A stretch of 50,530 bases of DNA from Bradyrhizobium sp. CSS354 (GCF_029051725.1 NZ_JAACFU010000030.1:1-50530), one strand, 5' to 3'. Shown: positions 29,197-38,036, counted from the first letter of the stretch. The notes: a model not told the origin generated them from the sequence alone. Numbers and translations: made by a program.

Positions 29197-29761
29197 TTGT
29201 GAGATCCGCGTGCATTGGGAGCTGTAGCAAGCGAGACTCTACGTCTGCAGTCCCGCGGATGTCGATGAAATGAATTTGCGTTGTTGAGGTGGATGCAAGC
29301 ATGAAGCTTGCGACCAGAGCGCCAATCAAAAACCAGGGCAGTCGTCACGATGAGAAACGACGGCGGCTGTAACGATTTTATCGCGTCTCTGGACGAGAAG
29401 TGCGTTGCGTCGCGTCAAATTGCGCCGCTCTTGCAGCCGGGCGGGCAGTCATCATTGCAAATCTTTCAGTGTCAGCATTGCTAATGAAGCGTTCGTTGCC
29501 TCTCGCCGAAAACAAAGCTGGTTTCATTTCATTGACTGACGATCGATCGCTCGTACCATTCAAGCCCGCAATGCGAGGGCGTTTCATCATGCTCTAATCC
29601 GATCGCCGTGACCGATGTGCCGGCTCGGGCCATCTGCCGGAGCACGTTGCGGCCGAGTAGCGCCCCTAGCCTGAAATGATTTCATCTATCTCTGCCGTCG
29701 TTTCCGCGACCGGCGCATGGCGGAGCTTTGTCCACGGGATCGCAGTGACGAGAGCACGACC
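29197..29761. promoter_or_regulatory. Divergent intergenic region with a 13-bp palindrome
   Basis: This 565-bp gap separates the monooxygenase from the dioxygenase operon. TGAAATGATTTCA (29672-29684) is a perfect palindrome about 80 bp before the dioxygenase ATG and could be an operator. No clear -35/-10 pair or sigma-54 site is evident. No gene recognised inside. Confidence 0.45.
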
Positions 29762-30691
29762 ATGAGCAACACGACAACCATCGACAACGTCATTCCGCGC
29801 GCCGACATCGTCAAGCGTGCGGCCAGGCTCGGCGCCGAGATCAGGAACGTCAAACTGTCGGGCGACCTTTCGGACGAGACCATCCGTGTCATCAATCAGG
29901 TGCTGCTCGAACACAAGGTCATCTTCTTCCGGGACCAGGGAGATCTCGACGATGCCGAACAGGAACGCTTTGCCATCAGGCTCGGCAAGCTGGTGCCCCA
30001 TCCGACGGTCGGCGCGCTCAAGGGCACGTCGTCGATCCTGGAGCTGGACTCAGGCCGGGGCGGTGGCCGCGCCGACCAATGGCATACCGATGTCACGTTC
30101 GTCGACGCCTATCCGAAAATCTCGGTGCTGCGCGGCGTGGTGATTCCACCCTACGGCGGCGATACCGTCTGGTCGAACACGGCAGCCGCCTATCTCGACT
30201 TGCCGGCGCCGCTGCGCAAGCTCGCCGACGAACTGTGGGCCGTTCATAGCAACGCCTATGACTATGCCGTGAAGACGCGGGCAACCGAGGCGGACAAGAA
30301 GCACTTCGACGAGGTGTTCACCGGAACGATCTTTGAGACCGAGCATCCGGTCGTCCGTGTCCATCCCGAGACTGGCGAGCGCACGCTCGTGCTCGGCAAT
30401 TTCGTGCAGCGCTTCGTCGGCCTGCCGAAATACGACGGCCAGAAGCTGTTCGAGCTGTTCCAGTCGCATATCACGGCGCCGGAAAACACCGTGCGCTGGA
30501 GCTGGGAGGCCGGCGACGTTGCGATCTGGGACAATCGCGCCACGCAACATTACGCGGTCAACGAGTATGGCGACCAGCGCCGCGTTGTGCGCCGCGCCAC
30601 CATCGATGGCGATGTACCGCTCAGCGTCGACGGTCGCCGCAGCGTGACGCGCGTCGAGACATCCAAGCCCCAGACCGCCAAAGCCGCTTGA
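29762..30691 (+). CDS. TauD/TfdA-family dioxygenase, copy 2
   Basis: An alpha-ketoglutarate-dependent dioxygenase of 309 residues with H108/D110 in QWHTDVTF and the distal histidine in RATQHYAVNEYGDQ. It matches the protein at 2413 over its whole length. ATG 29762 is chosen by alignment with copy 1 and by the position of conserved residues. It heads an operon: the ABC binding protein starts 26 bp downstream. With the divergent flavin monooxygenase this suggests uptake and oxidative desulfonation of an organosulfur compound, by analogy with tauABCD and ssuEADCB. Other substrates remain possible. Confidence 0.9.
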   Translation: MSNTTTIDNVIPRADIVKRAARLGAEIRNVKLSGDLSDETIRVINQVLLEHKVIFFRDQGDLDDAEQERFAIRLGKLVPHPTVGALKGTSSILELDSGRGGGRADQWHTDVTFVDAYPKISVLRGVVIPPYGGDTVWSNTAAAYLDLPAPLRKLADELWAVHSNAYDYAVKTRATEADKKHFDEVFTGTIFETEHPVVRVHPETGERTLVLGNFVQRFVGLPKYDGQKLFELFQSHITAPENTVRWSWEAGDVAIWDNRATQHYAVNEYGDQRRVVRRATIDGDVPLSVDGRRSVTRVETSKPQTAKAA

Positions 30692-30717
30692 TCCGGATTC
30701 GCTCAGGAGAGTTCGCA

Positions 30718-31788
30718 ATGATGAACGCTATATTTCGATTGCTTCGCGCAAGGCGCGCCCGGTTGGGACGTGCCACCCGCAAGGGGTTGCGGGCTTTGCT
30801 GGCCGGCGCCGTGGCGCTCGGCCTCAGGGCCCCGGCATTCGCCGAGCCGCCGCTCGATAAGACCGAGATCCGCTACCAGGGATCGGCCGGGCAGGTGACG
30901 TTTATCGAGCTGGCCGAGGACCTCGGTTTTCTTGCGCCGCTCAAGCTCAAATGGGTCGGTAATACCATCAGCGGTCCGCAGGACATCCAGACCGTCGTCG
31001 CCGGCGATATCGACATCGGCGGCGCGTTCTATGGGGCGATCCTCAAGTTGATCGCGGCGAAGGCCCCGGTCAAGGCGGTGGTCGGCTACTACGGCTCCGA
31101 TGTCAACACCAATTATGGCTACTTCGTGAAGGACGACAGCCCGATCAAGACCGCGCGTGACCTGATCGGCAAGAAGGTGGCGGTCAACACGCTGGGCGCA
31201 CATTTGGAATTCGTGCTGCGCGAGTACCTGGCCAGGTCCGGCCTCAGCGCAAGCGAGGCCAAGCAGGTCACGTTGGTGGCGATCCCGCCAGTCAGCGGCG
31301 AGCAAACGTTGCGCCAGGGCCAGGTCGAAGTGAGCGCGTTGAGCGGCGTCTTGCGCGACAAGGCGCTTGAGCGCGGCGGCATCCGGTCTCTCTTCAACGA
31401 TACCGATCTGTTCGGCCAGTTCACCGGCGGTGCCTATGTGCTGCGAGAGAAGTTCATAAACGACAATCCCAATGCCTCGCGCAAGCTGGTGGAGGGGATT
31501 TCGCGGGCGATCGAATGGGCGCAGACCACACCTCCGGAAGAGGTGAGGACCCGGTTCGACAAGATCATCACCGAGCGCAAACGCAACGAGGATGCCTCCT
31601 CGATCAAATACTGGAAGAGCACCGGCGTTGCGTCCAAGGGCGGCGTGATCTCGGACAGCGAGATCCAGGTGTGGATCGACTGGCTGGTGAAGGACGGCCT
31701 GTTTAAGCCGGGTCAGGTCAAGGCTTCCGACACCTACACCAATGCGTTCAACTATTTCCGTCCCGGAAAGACGGCGGAGGCCCAATGA
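30718..31788 (+). CDS. SsuA-like ABC transporter substrate-binding protein
   Basis: A 356-residue periplasmic protein. AGGAG lies before tandem ATG codons at 30718/30721. A long basic N-region and hydrophobic core (GLRALLAGAVALGLRAPAFA) form the signal peptide. The mature part follows the SsuA/TauA/NrtA pattern: EIRYQGSAGQVTFIELAEDL, GDIDIGGAFYGA, GKKVAVNTLGAHLEF. It delivers an unknown, probably sulfonate-like, solute to the ATPase and permease encoded next, overlapping its stop by 4 bp. Confidence 0.9.
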   Translation: MMNAIFRLLRARRARLGRATRKGLRALLAGAVALGLRAPAFAEPPLDKTEIRYQGSAGQVTFIELAEDLGFLAPLKLKWVGNTISGPQDIQTVVAGDIDIGGAFYGAILKLIAAKAPVKAVVGYYGSDVNTNYGYFVKDDSPIKTARDLIGKKVAVNTLGAHLEFVLREYLARSGLSASEAKQVTLVAIPPVSGEQTLRQGQVEVSALSGVLRDKALERGGIRSLFNDTDLFGQFTGGAYVLREKFINDNPNASRKLVEGISRAIEWAQTTPPEEVRTRFDKIITERKRNEDASSIKYWKSTGVASKGGVISDSEIQVWIDWLVKDGLFKPGQVKASDTYTNAFNYFRPGKTAEAQ

Positions 31789-32651
31789 CCACTGTGAAGA
31801 TCCGCTTCGAGCATGTCCGCAAGGAGTTTGTCGTGCGCGGCGAGGGCGGCGGACCAGGCCGCCACTTCACCGCTCTGGAAGACATCACGCTCGATGTTCG
31901 CTCCGGCGAATTCCTCGCCCTGGTTGGCCCAAGCGGCTGCGGGAAATCCACCTTGCTCGATCTGCTGGGCGGGCTCACGCTGCCGACCAGCGGTCGGATT
32001 TTGCTCGATGGCCGGCCGATTGCAGGACCCGGTCGCGACCGCGGCATCGTGTTCCAGCAGTATGCGCTGTTTCCCTGGCGTACCGCCGAACAGAATGTCG
32101 AGTTCGGTCTCGATATCGCCGGGCTCAAGGCCAAGCAGCGGAGCGACATCGCGCGGCATTTCCTCGACCTGGTCGGGCTGTCCGGCTTTGCCGACCGCTA
32201 TCCGCATGAGCTCTCCGGCGGCATGAAGCAGCGTGTCGCGATCGCGCGAAGCCTCGCCTATGATCCCGAGGTGCTGTTGATGGACGAGCCGTTCGCCGCG
32301 CTCGACGCCCAGACGCGCGAGACGCTGCAGGGTGAGCTGCTGCGGATCTGGCGCGCGACCGGCAAGACGATCGTCTTCATCACCCACGGTATCGACGAGG
32401 CCATCGTGCTCGGCCAGCGGGTGGCAGTGATGACGTCGCGCCCGGGCCGGATCAAGCAGGTGTTCGACATTCCGGATGTGCTCCGCAGCGACGATGACGA
32501 CGTACGTTCGCTGCCCGAGTTCGGCCGCGTGCGTCACGAGGTCTGGAGTCTGTTGCGCGAGGAAGTGTTGAAAGCCCAGGAGGGACAGTTGGCCGGCGCC
32601 ATTGGTACGCAGCGTGCCGCCCGCAAAGTGGAAGAGGTTGCCCATGTCTAG
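31785..32651 (+). CDS. SsuB-like ABC transporter ATPase
   Basis: A 288-residue nucleotide-binding subunit. Walker A is GPSGCGKST, the Q-loop is VFQQYALFPW, the signature is LSGGMKQR, Walker B is VLLMDEPF with the following D-loop, and the switch histidine is in FITHGIDEA. The start overlaps the binding-protein stop (ATGA), indicating translational coupling. It groups with nitrate/sulfonate/taurine importers by sequence style. Confidence 0.92.
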   Translation: MTTVKIRFEHVRKEFVVRGEGGGPGRHFTALEDITLDVRSGEFLALVGPSGCGKSTLLDLLGGLTLPTSGRILLDGRPIAGPGRDRGIVFQQYALFPWRTAEQNVEFGLDIAGLKAKQRSDIARHFLDLVGLSGFADRYPHELSGGMKQRVAIARSLAYDPEVLLMDEPFAALDAQTRETLQGELLRIWRATGKTIVFITHGIDEAIVLGQRVAVMTSRPGRIKQVFDIPDVLRSDDDDVRSLPEFGRVRHEVWSLLREEVLKAQEGQLAGAIGTQRAARKVEEVAHV

Positions 32652-33519
32652 TCTCGAAATGTTGACATTGCTGGAGGTTGCTCACAGGCGCCGAGAGCCG
32701 CTCACCAGCGTGGAAAAATCCGCATCGCCAGCGGCGGACCGGATCCGCGCCACGGCTCGCGGGCTGGCTGCCTTCGGACACCGCTCATTGCTGTTGATTT
32801 CCCTGCTGGCGGCGTGGGAGGCGGCTCCGAGGCTTGGGCTGATCGATCCCGTGTTCCTGCCACCCTTCTCGGAGGTCATCGCTGCGGGCTGGCAGCTTGC
32901 GCAAACCGGCGAGCTCTATGATGACGTCGCCGCCAGCCTGCTGCGCGCCTTGAGCGGATTTCTCATTTCGGTCGCCTTGATCGTCCCGCTTGGCGTGGCT
33001 GTGGGTTGGTATGCGGGACTTGGCAATCTCGTGAACCAGTTCATCGAGGTCTGCCGCAACACTGCGCCGCTTGCGCTGCTGCCGGTCTTCATCCTGTTGC
33101 TCGGAATCGGCGAGCTGTCGAAGATCACGATGGTAATCTATAGCTGCGCCTGGCCACTCCTGCTCAACACCGTTGCCGCGGTGAAGCAGGTCGACCCGTT
33201 GCTGATCAAGTCGGCGCGGACCATGGGTGCAACCCCGCAGCAGCTGTTTCGCAAGGTGATCGTTCCGGCGGCGCTTCCCACTATCTTCGTCGGGATTCGC
33301 CTCGCCAGTGCGTCGGCCATGCTGGTGCTGGTGGCCTCCGAAATGGTCGGCGCCAAGGCCGGCCTCGGCTATCTCATCATCAACAGCCAGTACAGCTTCC
33401 TGATTCCGCAGATGTATTTCGGCATCCTCAGCATCACCGTCATCGGGCTGGCGTTCAATGCCATTCTGGAGGCACTGGAGCGGCGCTTCATGCGGTGGAA
33501 AGCGCCAGTGACCGCATGA
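32644..33519 (+). CDS. SsuC-like ABC transporter permease
   Basis: A 291-residue inner-membrane subunit with about six hydrophobic segments. The cytoplasmic EAA-type coupling loop is SARTMGATPQQLFRKVIVPA. ATG 32644 overlaps the ATPase stop by 8 bp, as expected in such operons. The last gene of the operon, it is followed by the tail region that is repeated at 37.6 kb. Confidence 0.9.
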   Translation: MSSLEMLTLLEVAHRRREPLTSVEKSASPAADRIRATARGLAAFGHRSLLLISLLAAWEAAPRLGLIDPVFLPPFSEVIAAGWQLAQTGELYDDVAASLLRALSGFLISVALIVPLGVAVGWYAGLGNLVNQFIEVCRNTAPLALLPVFILLLGIGELSKITMVIYSCAWPLLLNTVAAVKQVDPLLIKSARTMGATPQQLFRKVIVPAALPTIFVGIRLASASAMLVLVASEMVGAKAGLGYLIINSQYSFLIPQMYFGILSITVIGLAFNAILEALERRFMRWKAPVTA

Positions 33520-33559
33520 TATGGGGCAGGCGCCGCTCGCAGGTCCCGCGCCGGCAGCC

Positions 33560-34155
33560 TGCGTAACCATGTTCGGCGGATCAGCCAGATTGCCGCCGAT
33601 CATCGACATGTCGTTTTCGGCGCAAACAGCAGCACCAGCATCAACACCCCTGCGATCGGCATGCGGATATCGATGTCGATTGGTCGTGGCTCGCGATGCG
33701 TGGCAGCCGTGTAGTCGCTGCTGCTGGCATCACCTCACGTTAGAGGTGTTCTTTCGAGGCTCCGGCAGAAGACGATTTCTCCTCCATTTCCAATTCCGCG
33801 GGGCGCTTGTGGATCCTCTTGCCCAGCCCTATCCACCCGGCACTCCCCTGGACACCGCTGCGCAATCACGACGGTTAGCCGTCTCGCCCCATGTAAGGGG
33901 CGCCGGATCAGTCAGGGCTGAAGATCAAACAGAGTAGGATCGCGGCCACGACCACTGTCCAACCGATTGACGCGGCGAGAGCCCATACTTGGATTGGCAT
34001 CGGACGAACTCTCCCGATGAACCTAAGACACGCTGGCGCTGGACAGCCGGACTCTTGAAGCTACCTCAAACCCTGTTTGAGATAAAAGCCCTTACTTGGG
34101 GACCGCCAGAATCGAAGCCGGACTCGCCACTTGTGAAGTCAAAAACGATCTCAGA
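33560..34155. repeat. Tail repeat, copy A (matches 37560-38036)
   Basis: Shared stretches include ATCATCGACATGTCG, GGCAGCACCAGCATCAACG-like sequence, GGCATCGGACGAACTCTC and GTGAAGTCAAAAACGAT, in the same order. Copy A follows the permease stop; copy B follows the hipA stop. Several indels distinguish them, but the 93-bp microprotein gene inside has none. Confidence 0.85.
33908..34000 (-). CDS. 30-residue single-span membrane microprotein, copy A
   Basis: The frame starts at ATG 34000 with GGGAGAG about eight bases upstream and ends in TGA. It reads MPIQVWALAASIGWTVVVAA then ILLCLIFSPD. The second copy at 37784-37876 has the same length and start. There are about 15 base differences and no indels; around half are synonymous and most of the rest are conservative (I/V, A/T, S/A), although surrounding non-coding DNA has indels. 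That pattern indicates selection on the peptide. It would form one membrane helix. Function unknown. Confidence 0.7.
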   Translation of the reverse strand: MPIQVWALAASIGWTVVVAAILLCLIFSPD

Positions 34156-34559
34156 CCTATGTTTTTCACTCGTGCCCAGGCCACTGTAGAGAGCCGTCAT
34201 TGCGCCCAGAGGGCGGTCGTAAGTGAGGAGTAGCTAACGGCGCTCAAATCGGGCGGCATCAGCCTAGTTGTTTACGAAGCCCAATAGGCTTCGCGTCGCG
34301 ATTGCGCCACGCCGGAGACGTTTCCCGCGTTCAACAGCCCTGCTCTGCATCTGAGCGCAGATGCTGTGCTCTATTCTACTGCGGACTAGTGATCGCGTCC
34401 CTTTACGCGCCACAGGGTTGAACGGTGTGTGAATGCGGCGCAATGCCAGCTGATCGTGCTGGAAAAGAGCGAACCCTTGGGAGACCAGCAGGAATTATGC
34501 GCCGTATTTGACTAATCTTTCATGATGAACCGGCGAACCGAGCGGAGATTACCTGATCT
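34156..34559. other. No recognisable gene
   Basis: About 400 bp of apparently non-coding DNA. No IS end, RNA gene or regulatory motif found. Confidence 0.4.
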
Positions 34560-34849
34560 CTACTCCTCGCCAAAATTGAGTTCCTCATAGGCATTGTTGA
34601 TCTTGTCAGCAGCAGCTTCTGGTGCTGTCGGCAGCTGAAGTTGCGCTCCTCTGCTCAACCTCTGCTTCTGGTCGGCCGTGTTGCCGTCTTTGTAGACCTT
34701 AATCGCTGTTGTCCCGGAGCGTCTCCAACTACGTCGCCTGAGCCCCCCACGAACCATCTTCGGAAAGTGGCCGCGAGAGCCGCGCCCGCGTTCAGTATCT
34801 TTGTTTTCGTATCAAGCCGACAGATATTTTGCCTCTTGGTAGTTGTCAT
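34560..34849 (-). pseudogene. Hypothetical small protein, apparently frameshifted
   Basis: From 34849 the minus strand reads MTTTKRQNICRLDTKTKILN and continues to WFVGGSGDVVG. The next frame then continues TTAIKVYKDGNTADQKQRLS to APEAAADKINNAYEELNFGE. The two halves look like one protein of about 95 residues broken by a one-base shift near 34710. No family recognised. Confidence 0.35.
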
Positions 34850-34859
34850 TTCCTCTTAA

Positions 34860-35225
34860 TTGCAGATGCAAGGCCAGATGAGGAGCAATTTGACTCCGCT
34901 TCGCCCGATCTGGACTGAAGGCCATTGGATGTATGGATGGGATAAGCGAAAATCAAAGCGCGTTCGCTTCGAGCACGAGTACCGGGCAACGCTTTTAGGG
35001 TTGGACGGCACGTGGCGGCGCGATTGCATTCTCATCGACGTTTCCGACACCGGAGCACGTCTTCGAATTGATGGATCGACTGACGTGCTCAAAGCTCGCC
35101 AGTTCTTCCTGCTGCTTTCAACCGTCGGATTAGCTTACCGGCGATGCAAGCTGATTCGACTGGACGGCTCGGAAATCGGAGTCCAATTTGTAACCAGCCG
35201 GCGGTGCGACGGTCTCAGGACGTAG
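34860..35225 (+). CDS. PilZ-domain protein
   Basis: Up to 121 residues with a single PilZ domain, a c-di-GMP receptor module. The binding signature is present as the RKSKRVRFEHEYRA segment (basic RxxxR-like) followed by DVSDTGARL (D/NxSxxG). The start is uncertain: TTG 34860, ATG 34866 or ATG 34878 all precede the conserved part. No partner gene is adjacent. Such stand-alone PilZ proteins are common in Bradyrhizobium. Confidence 0.8.
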   Translation: MQMQGQMRSNLTPLRPIWTEGHWMYGWDKRKSKRVRFEHEYRATLLGLDGTWRRDCILIDVSDTGARLRIDGSTDVLKARQFFLLLSTVGLAYRRCKLIRLDGSEIGVQFVTSRRCDGLRT

Positions 35226-35645
35226 TGCTCCCGTAGCGTCGCACCGGTATAGCCGTTCCGGAATACGCCATATCGCCGCAACGAGCAGCACCTGCTTCGA
35301 AAACTGGTCGAAACCGCTAGATAGGAAAAGGCGGCATGACGTTGATCTCGTCGGCGGCACCAGCCTCGAACCGGGTCTGGATTTTTTCGTGATCTTTTCC
35401 GACGGACCGGCCATCACCCGATTGCCGCGTGCTTCAGCCAGGCGCTCCACCAGCTGACGTATTGTCGGCCTCTCGCGCTCGATAATGTCTACGACGAGCT
35501 TGGATCGGCTTGCAGCCTAACGCGACCTCGGTCGTGTCGATTAGATCACGTGGGAAGGGGCTGTCGTTTGAACCCGGTGAGGTCTAGCCCTGTCATCTGG
35601 CGAAGCCGTCAGTGAGAATTTCGGCTGGATCAGCGCGTTGAATTG
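35212..35645 (-). pseudogene. C-terminal fragment of an NtaA/SnaA/DszA-type monooxygenase
   Basis: The minus strand matches the last third of the intact gene at 27853-29196. ERPTIRQLVERLAEARGNRV then MAGPSEKI corresponds to KPTIRQLVQRLAGARGHWVIAGPPEKI, and upstream pieces match the PFPRHLIDT region. Frameshifts occur at several points (for example near 35380 and 35515). Homology stops at about 35645, 320 bp before hipB. It is probably one flank of a duplicated sulfonate-type cluster. Confidence 0.85.
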
Positions 35646-35871
35646 CCGCCGACGGCGGGTCGCCCTCTGATCAGATTGCCCTTGTGATCCGTCGGAAAGT
35701 GCCGCGCCTCGACGCGCGACGGCCTGATAGATGCTGAGGTTTGTCGCCTATCATGGCCGAGCACGACCCGTCCGTAATCGATCAAGAAGCCGGAGCGGAT
35801 GTAGAGGGCCGGGGTGAATATCGACGCCGATTCGGCTCGATTCACACGTGAATACGAATGTCGGCATTCGG
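35646..35871. other. Short gap before the hipBA control region
   Basis: A minus-strand frame here (TPALYIRSGFLIDYGRVVLG) looks protein-like but is short and unrecognised. It may be another remnant. Confidence 0.3.
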
Positions 35872-35967
35872 TGACATGCGTGGATGTCATCGAGCGATGA
35901 CATTTTAGGTTGTCAGCGAACGTCGACATATGCTAAAGTAAGCGAACGTTGACATTTGGGAATCCCA
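35872..35967 (+). promoter_or_regulatory. Operator-rich promoter region of hipBA
   Basis: The hexamer TGACAT occurs as an inverted pair (35872-35877 and ATGTCA 35884-35889) and again at 35898-35903. It also ends two 15-bp direct repeats, AGCGAACGTCGACAT (35915-35929, one change in the hexamer) and AGCGAACGTTGACAT (35941-35955). TGGGAATCCCA just before the ATG is a further palindrome. HipB-type antitoxins bind repeated operators to autorepress, which fits this layout. Confidence 0.6.
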
Positions 35968-36254
35968 TGCTCATACGCACTCCGGCCGAACTCGGCGCCG
36001 TCCTTCGCGACCGGCGCAAGAAGCTCAAACTCGATCAATCGACCTTTGCCAAACGCATTGGCGTCAGCCGCCAGTGGGTGATCGAGGTTGAGCACGGTCA
36101 CGCGCGCGCTGAGCTCGGGCTGATCCTTCGCGCCCTTGATGCCCTGGACATTCGCCTGGATGCGGGCACCGAACAAGCGCCCGCCCGCGAGGCCGCCAGG
36201 CCAGCCGTCGATATCAACGCCATCGTGGCCAAGGCCAGGAAGAAAAAGGCATGA
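35967..36254 (+). CDS. hipB: HipB-like antitoxin, Xre-family helix-turn-helix
   Basis: A 95-residue DNA-binding protein starting at ATG 35967 (a TTG 18 bases earlier is less likely). The HTH is LKLDQSTFAKRIGVSRQWVI followed by EVEHGHARAELGLILRALDA. The C-terminus is Lys/Ala-rich (VAKARKKKA). The gene overlaps hipA by 4 bp (ATGA), so translation is coupled. It is expected to neutralise HipA and repress the operon through the TGACAT-type sites upstream. Confidence 0.9.
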   Translation: MLIRTPAELGAVLRDRRKKLKLDQSTFAKRIGVSRQWVIEVEHGHARAELGLILRALDALDIRLDAGTEQAPAREAARPAVDINAIVAKARKKKA

Positions 36255-37534
36255 CCAGCGAACTTGTTGCTCTGCTGGATGCTCAGGAAATCGGCTGCGT
36301 GCGCAATGACGCTCGTGGCCGGCTCACCTTCGTCTATGACAAGTACTGGCGCCAGGCCGAAGGAGCCTATCCGCTGTCGCTGTCCATGCCGCTCGCGGCT
36401 GAAGAGCACGGCCCTTCCGCCGTGCAGGCTTTCCTCTGGGGACTCCTACCCGACAACGAACGCGTGCTCGAACGGTGGGCTCGAAGATTTCAGGTGTCCG
36501 CGCGCAACGTGTTTGCTCTTATTTCCCATGTCGGCGAGGACTGCGCGGGTGCCGTTCAGTTCGTCACGCCCGATCGGCTGGAGGCCTTGCGAGGCGGCGC
36601 CGAAGACAAGGTCGAATGGCTCGACGAAACGGCGATCGCTAAACGCCTGCAGACCCTACGTGAGGATCACGCCGCCTGGCGGCTGCCGCGCGATACCGGA
36701 CAATTCAGCCTTGCAGGCGCCCAACCCAAAACCGCCTTGCTTCTGCAAAAGGGCAAATGGGGAATTCCCTCCGGGCGGATTCCGACGACGCATATCCTCA
36801 AACCGCCGACTGGCCATTTCGATGGACACGCGGAAAATGAACATATCTGCCTCATGCTTGCGCGCCATCTCGGTCTGCCCGTCGCCGACACCCAGGTGAT
36901 GCATTTCGGAAAGGAAATCGCCATCGTCATCGAGCGCTACGACCGGCAGTTCAGTGGGAACGAGATCGTCCGTGTCCACCAGGAAGACATCTGCCAGGCG
37001 CTCGGCATCCTGCCGACTATGAAGTATCAAAACGATGGCGGACCAAGCCCTGCCGATGTGATCGGGCTTTTGCGCACCTACTCCACGGATCGGGTCGCCG
37101 ACGTTGACACGTTTGTCGACGCGCTAGGCTTCAATTGGCTGATTGCGGGTACGGATGCGCATGCCAAGAACTATTCGCTGCTGCTGGCCGGAGGCCCTCA
37201 CGTACGGCTCGCGCCGCTCTACGACATCGCCAGCATTCTTCCTTACGATGACGTCGATCTGCAGAAGATCAAGCTCGCGATGAAAATCGGCGGTGATTAC
37301 AAGCTCAGCCAGATTAGTTTACGCGATTGGCAGAAATTCGCGCGCGAAACGCGCCTCGATCCTGACAAGGTGATCGCCGGACTGATTGCCATGGCCGAGC
37401 AGCTTCCGGACATTGTAGCCGCCGTGCGGGAGCAAGCGCGGAAAGACGGATTGGACAATGCCATCATCGGGCGCCTCGCCGAGCACCTGATCGCAAGAGC
37501 CGGGCAATGCCGTCGACTGCTCGGTGGGGCATAG
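36251..37534 (+). CDS. hipA: HipA-like serine/threonine kinase toxin
   Basis: A 427-residue kinase toxin of normal length. An N-subdomain (GRLTFVYDKYWRQ...AYPLSLSMPL) precedes the nucleotide loop FSLAGAQPKTAL. THILKP carries the ATP-contacting lysine, and the catalytic loop is LIAGTDAHAKNYSLL (D...N), followed by the metal-binding LAPLYDIAS. All key residues appear present. E. coli HipA phosphorylates glutamyl-tRNA synthetase; whether this protein shares that target is unknown. It lies between remnants of a duplicated cluster, so it was probably acquired as a unit. Confidence 0.92.
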   Translation: MTSELVALLDAQEIGCVRNDARGRLTFVYDKYWRQAEGAYPLSLSMPLAAEEHGPSAVQAFLWGLLPDNERVLERWARRFQVSARNVFALISHVGEDCAGAVQFVTPDRLEALRGGAEDKVEWLDETAIAKRLQTLREDHAAWRLPRDTGQFSLAGAQPKTALLLQKGKWGIPSGRIPTTHILKPPTGHFDGHAENEHICLMLARHLGLPVADTQVMHFGKEIAIVIERYDRQFSGNEIVRVHQEDICQALGILPTMKYQNDGGPSPADVIGLLRTYSTDRVADVDTFVDALGFNWLIAGTDAHAKNYSLLLAGGPHVRLAPLYDIASILPYDDVDLQKIKLAMKIGGDYKLSQISLRDWQKFARETRLDPDKVIAGLIAMAEQLPDIVAAVREQARKDGLDNAIIGRLAEHLIARAGQCRRLLGGA

Positions 37535-37559
37535 TTTCCGGTGACGGCCGCCAGCAGGA

Positions 37560-38036
37560 TGATGATGGTCAGCAGCAAGGCTGCCGATCATCATCGACAT
37601 GTCGCTGTCGACGTCAACGGCAGCACCAGCATCAACGTCACCGCGATCGGCATGCCGATATCGATGTCGATGTCGAGCGTGATCGGTGGTTGCTCGCGAT
37701 CCGTTGCACCCGTGTAGTCACTGCGGCTGCCATCACCTCACATTAGACGTGTCCCTTCAAGGCTCCGGCAGATAAGCGCCGGATTAGCCGGGGGCGAAGA
37801 TCAAATAGAGCAGGATCGCGGCCACGATGACTGTCCAGCCGACTGACGTTGCGAGAGCCCATATTTGCGTCGGCATCGGACGAACTCTCTCGATGAAGCT
37901 AACGAAGAGACCGCTGGCGCTAGACAGCGGCCTCTTGAACCCGCCTCAAAGCCTCTTCGAGATAAAAGCTCTTACCCCGGGGGTCCGCCATAATCAAACG
38001 CCGGGCTCGCCACCCTGTGAAGTCAAAAACGATTCG
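37560..38036. repeat. Tail repeat, copy B (matches 33560-34155)
   Basis: It starts about 25 bp after the hipA stop. Order of shared blocks is the same as in copy A, ending with GTGAAGTCAAAAACGATT. The two tails bracket the PilZ/monooxygenase-fragment/hipBA segment. Confidence 0.85.
37784..37876 (-). CDS. 30-residue single-span membrane microprotein, copy B
   Basis: It starts at ATG 37876 and ends in TAA. It reads MPTQIWALATSVGWTVIVAA then ILLYLIFAPG, the same length as copy A with conservative changes only inside the helix. A GAGAGAG ribosome-site-like stretch lies upstream. Function unknown. Confidence 0.7.
   Translation of the reverse strand: MPTQIWALATSVGWTVIVAAILLYLIFAPG

Noticed and set aside
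30703..32645. Long minus-strand frames opposite the ABC importer
   Set aside because: They are shadows of the three ABC genes in GC-rich DNA and show no protein family.
33590..33760. A second peptide (about 20-30 residues) in the tail repeats
   Set aside because: Two overlapping frames are both open in each copy, but neither has a convincing start, and one in-frame 12-bp indel is not enough to choose.
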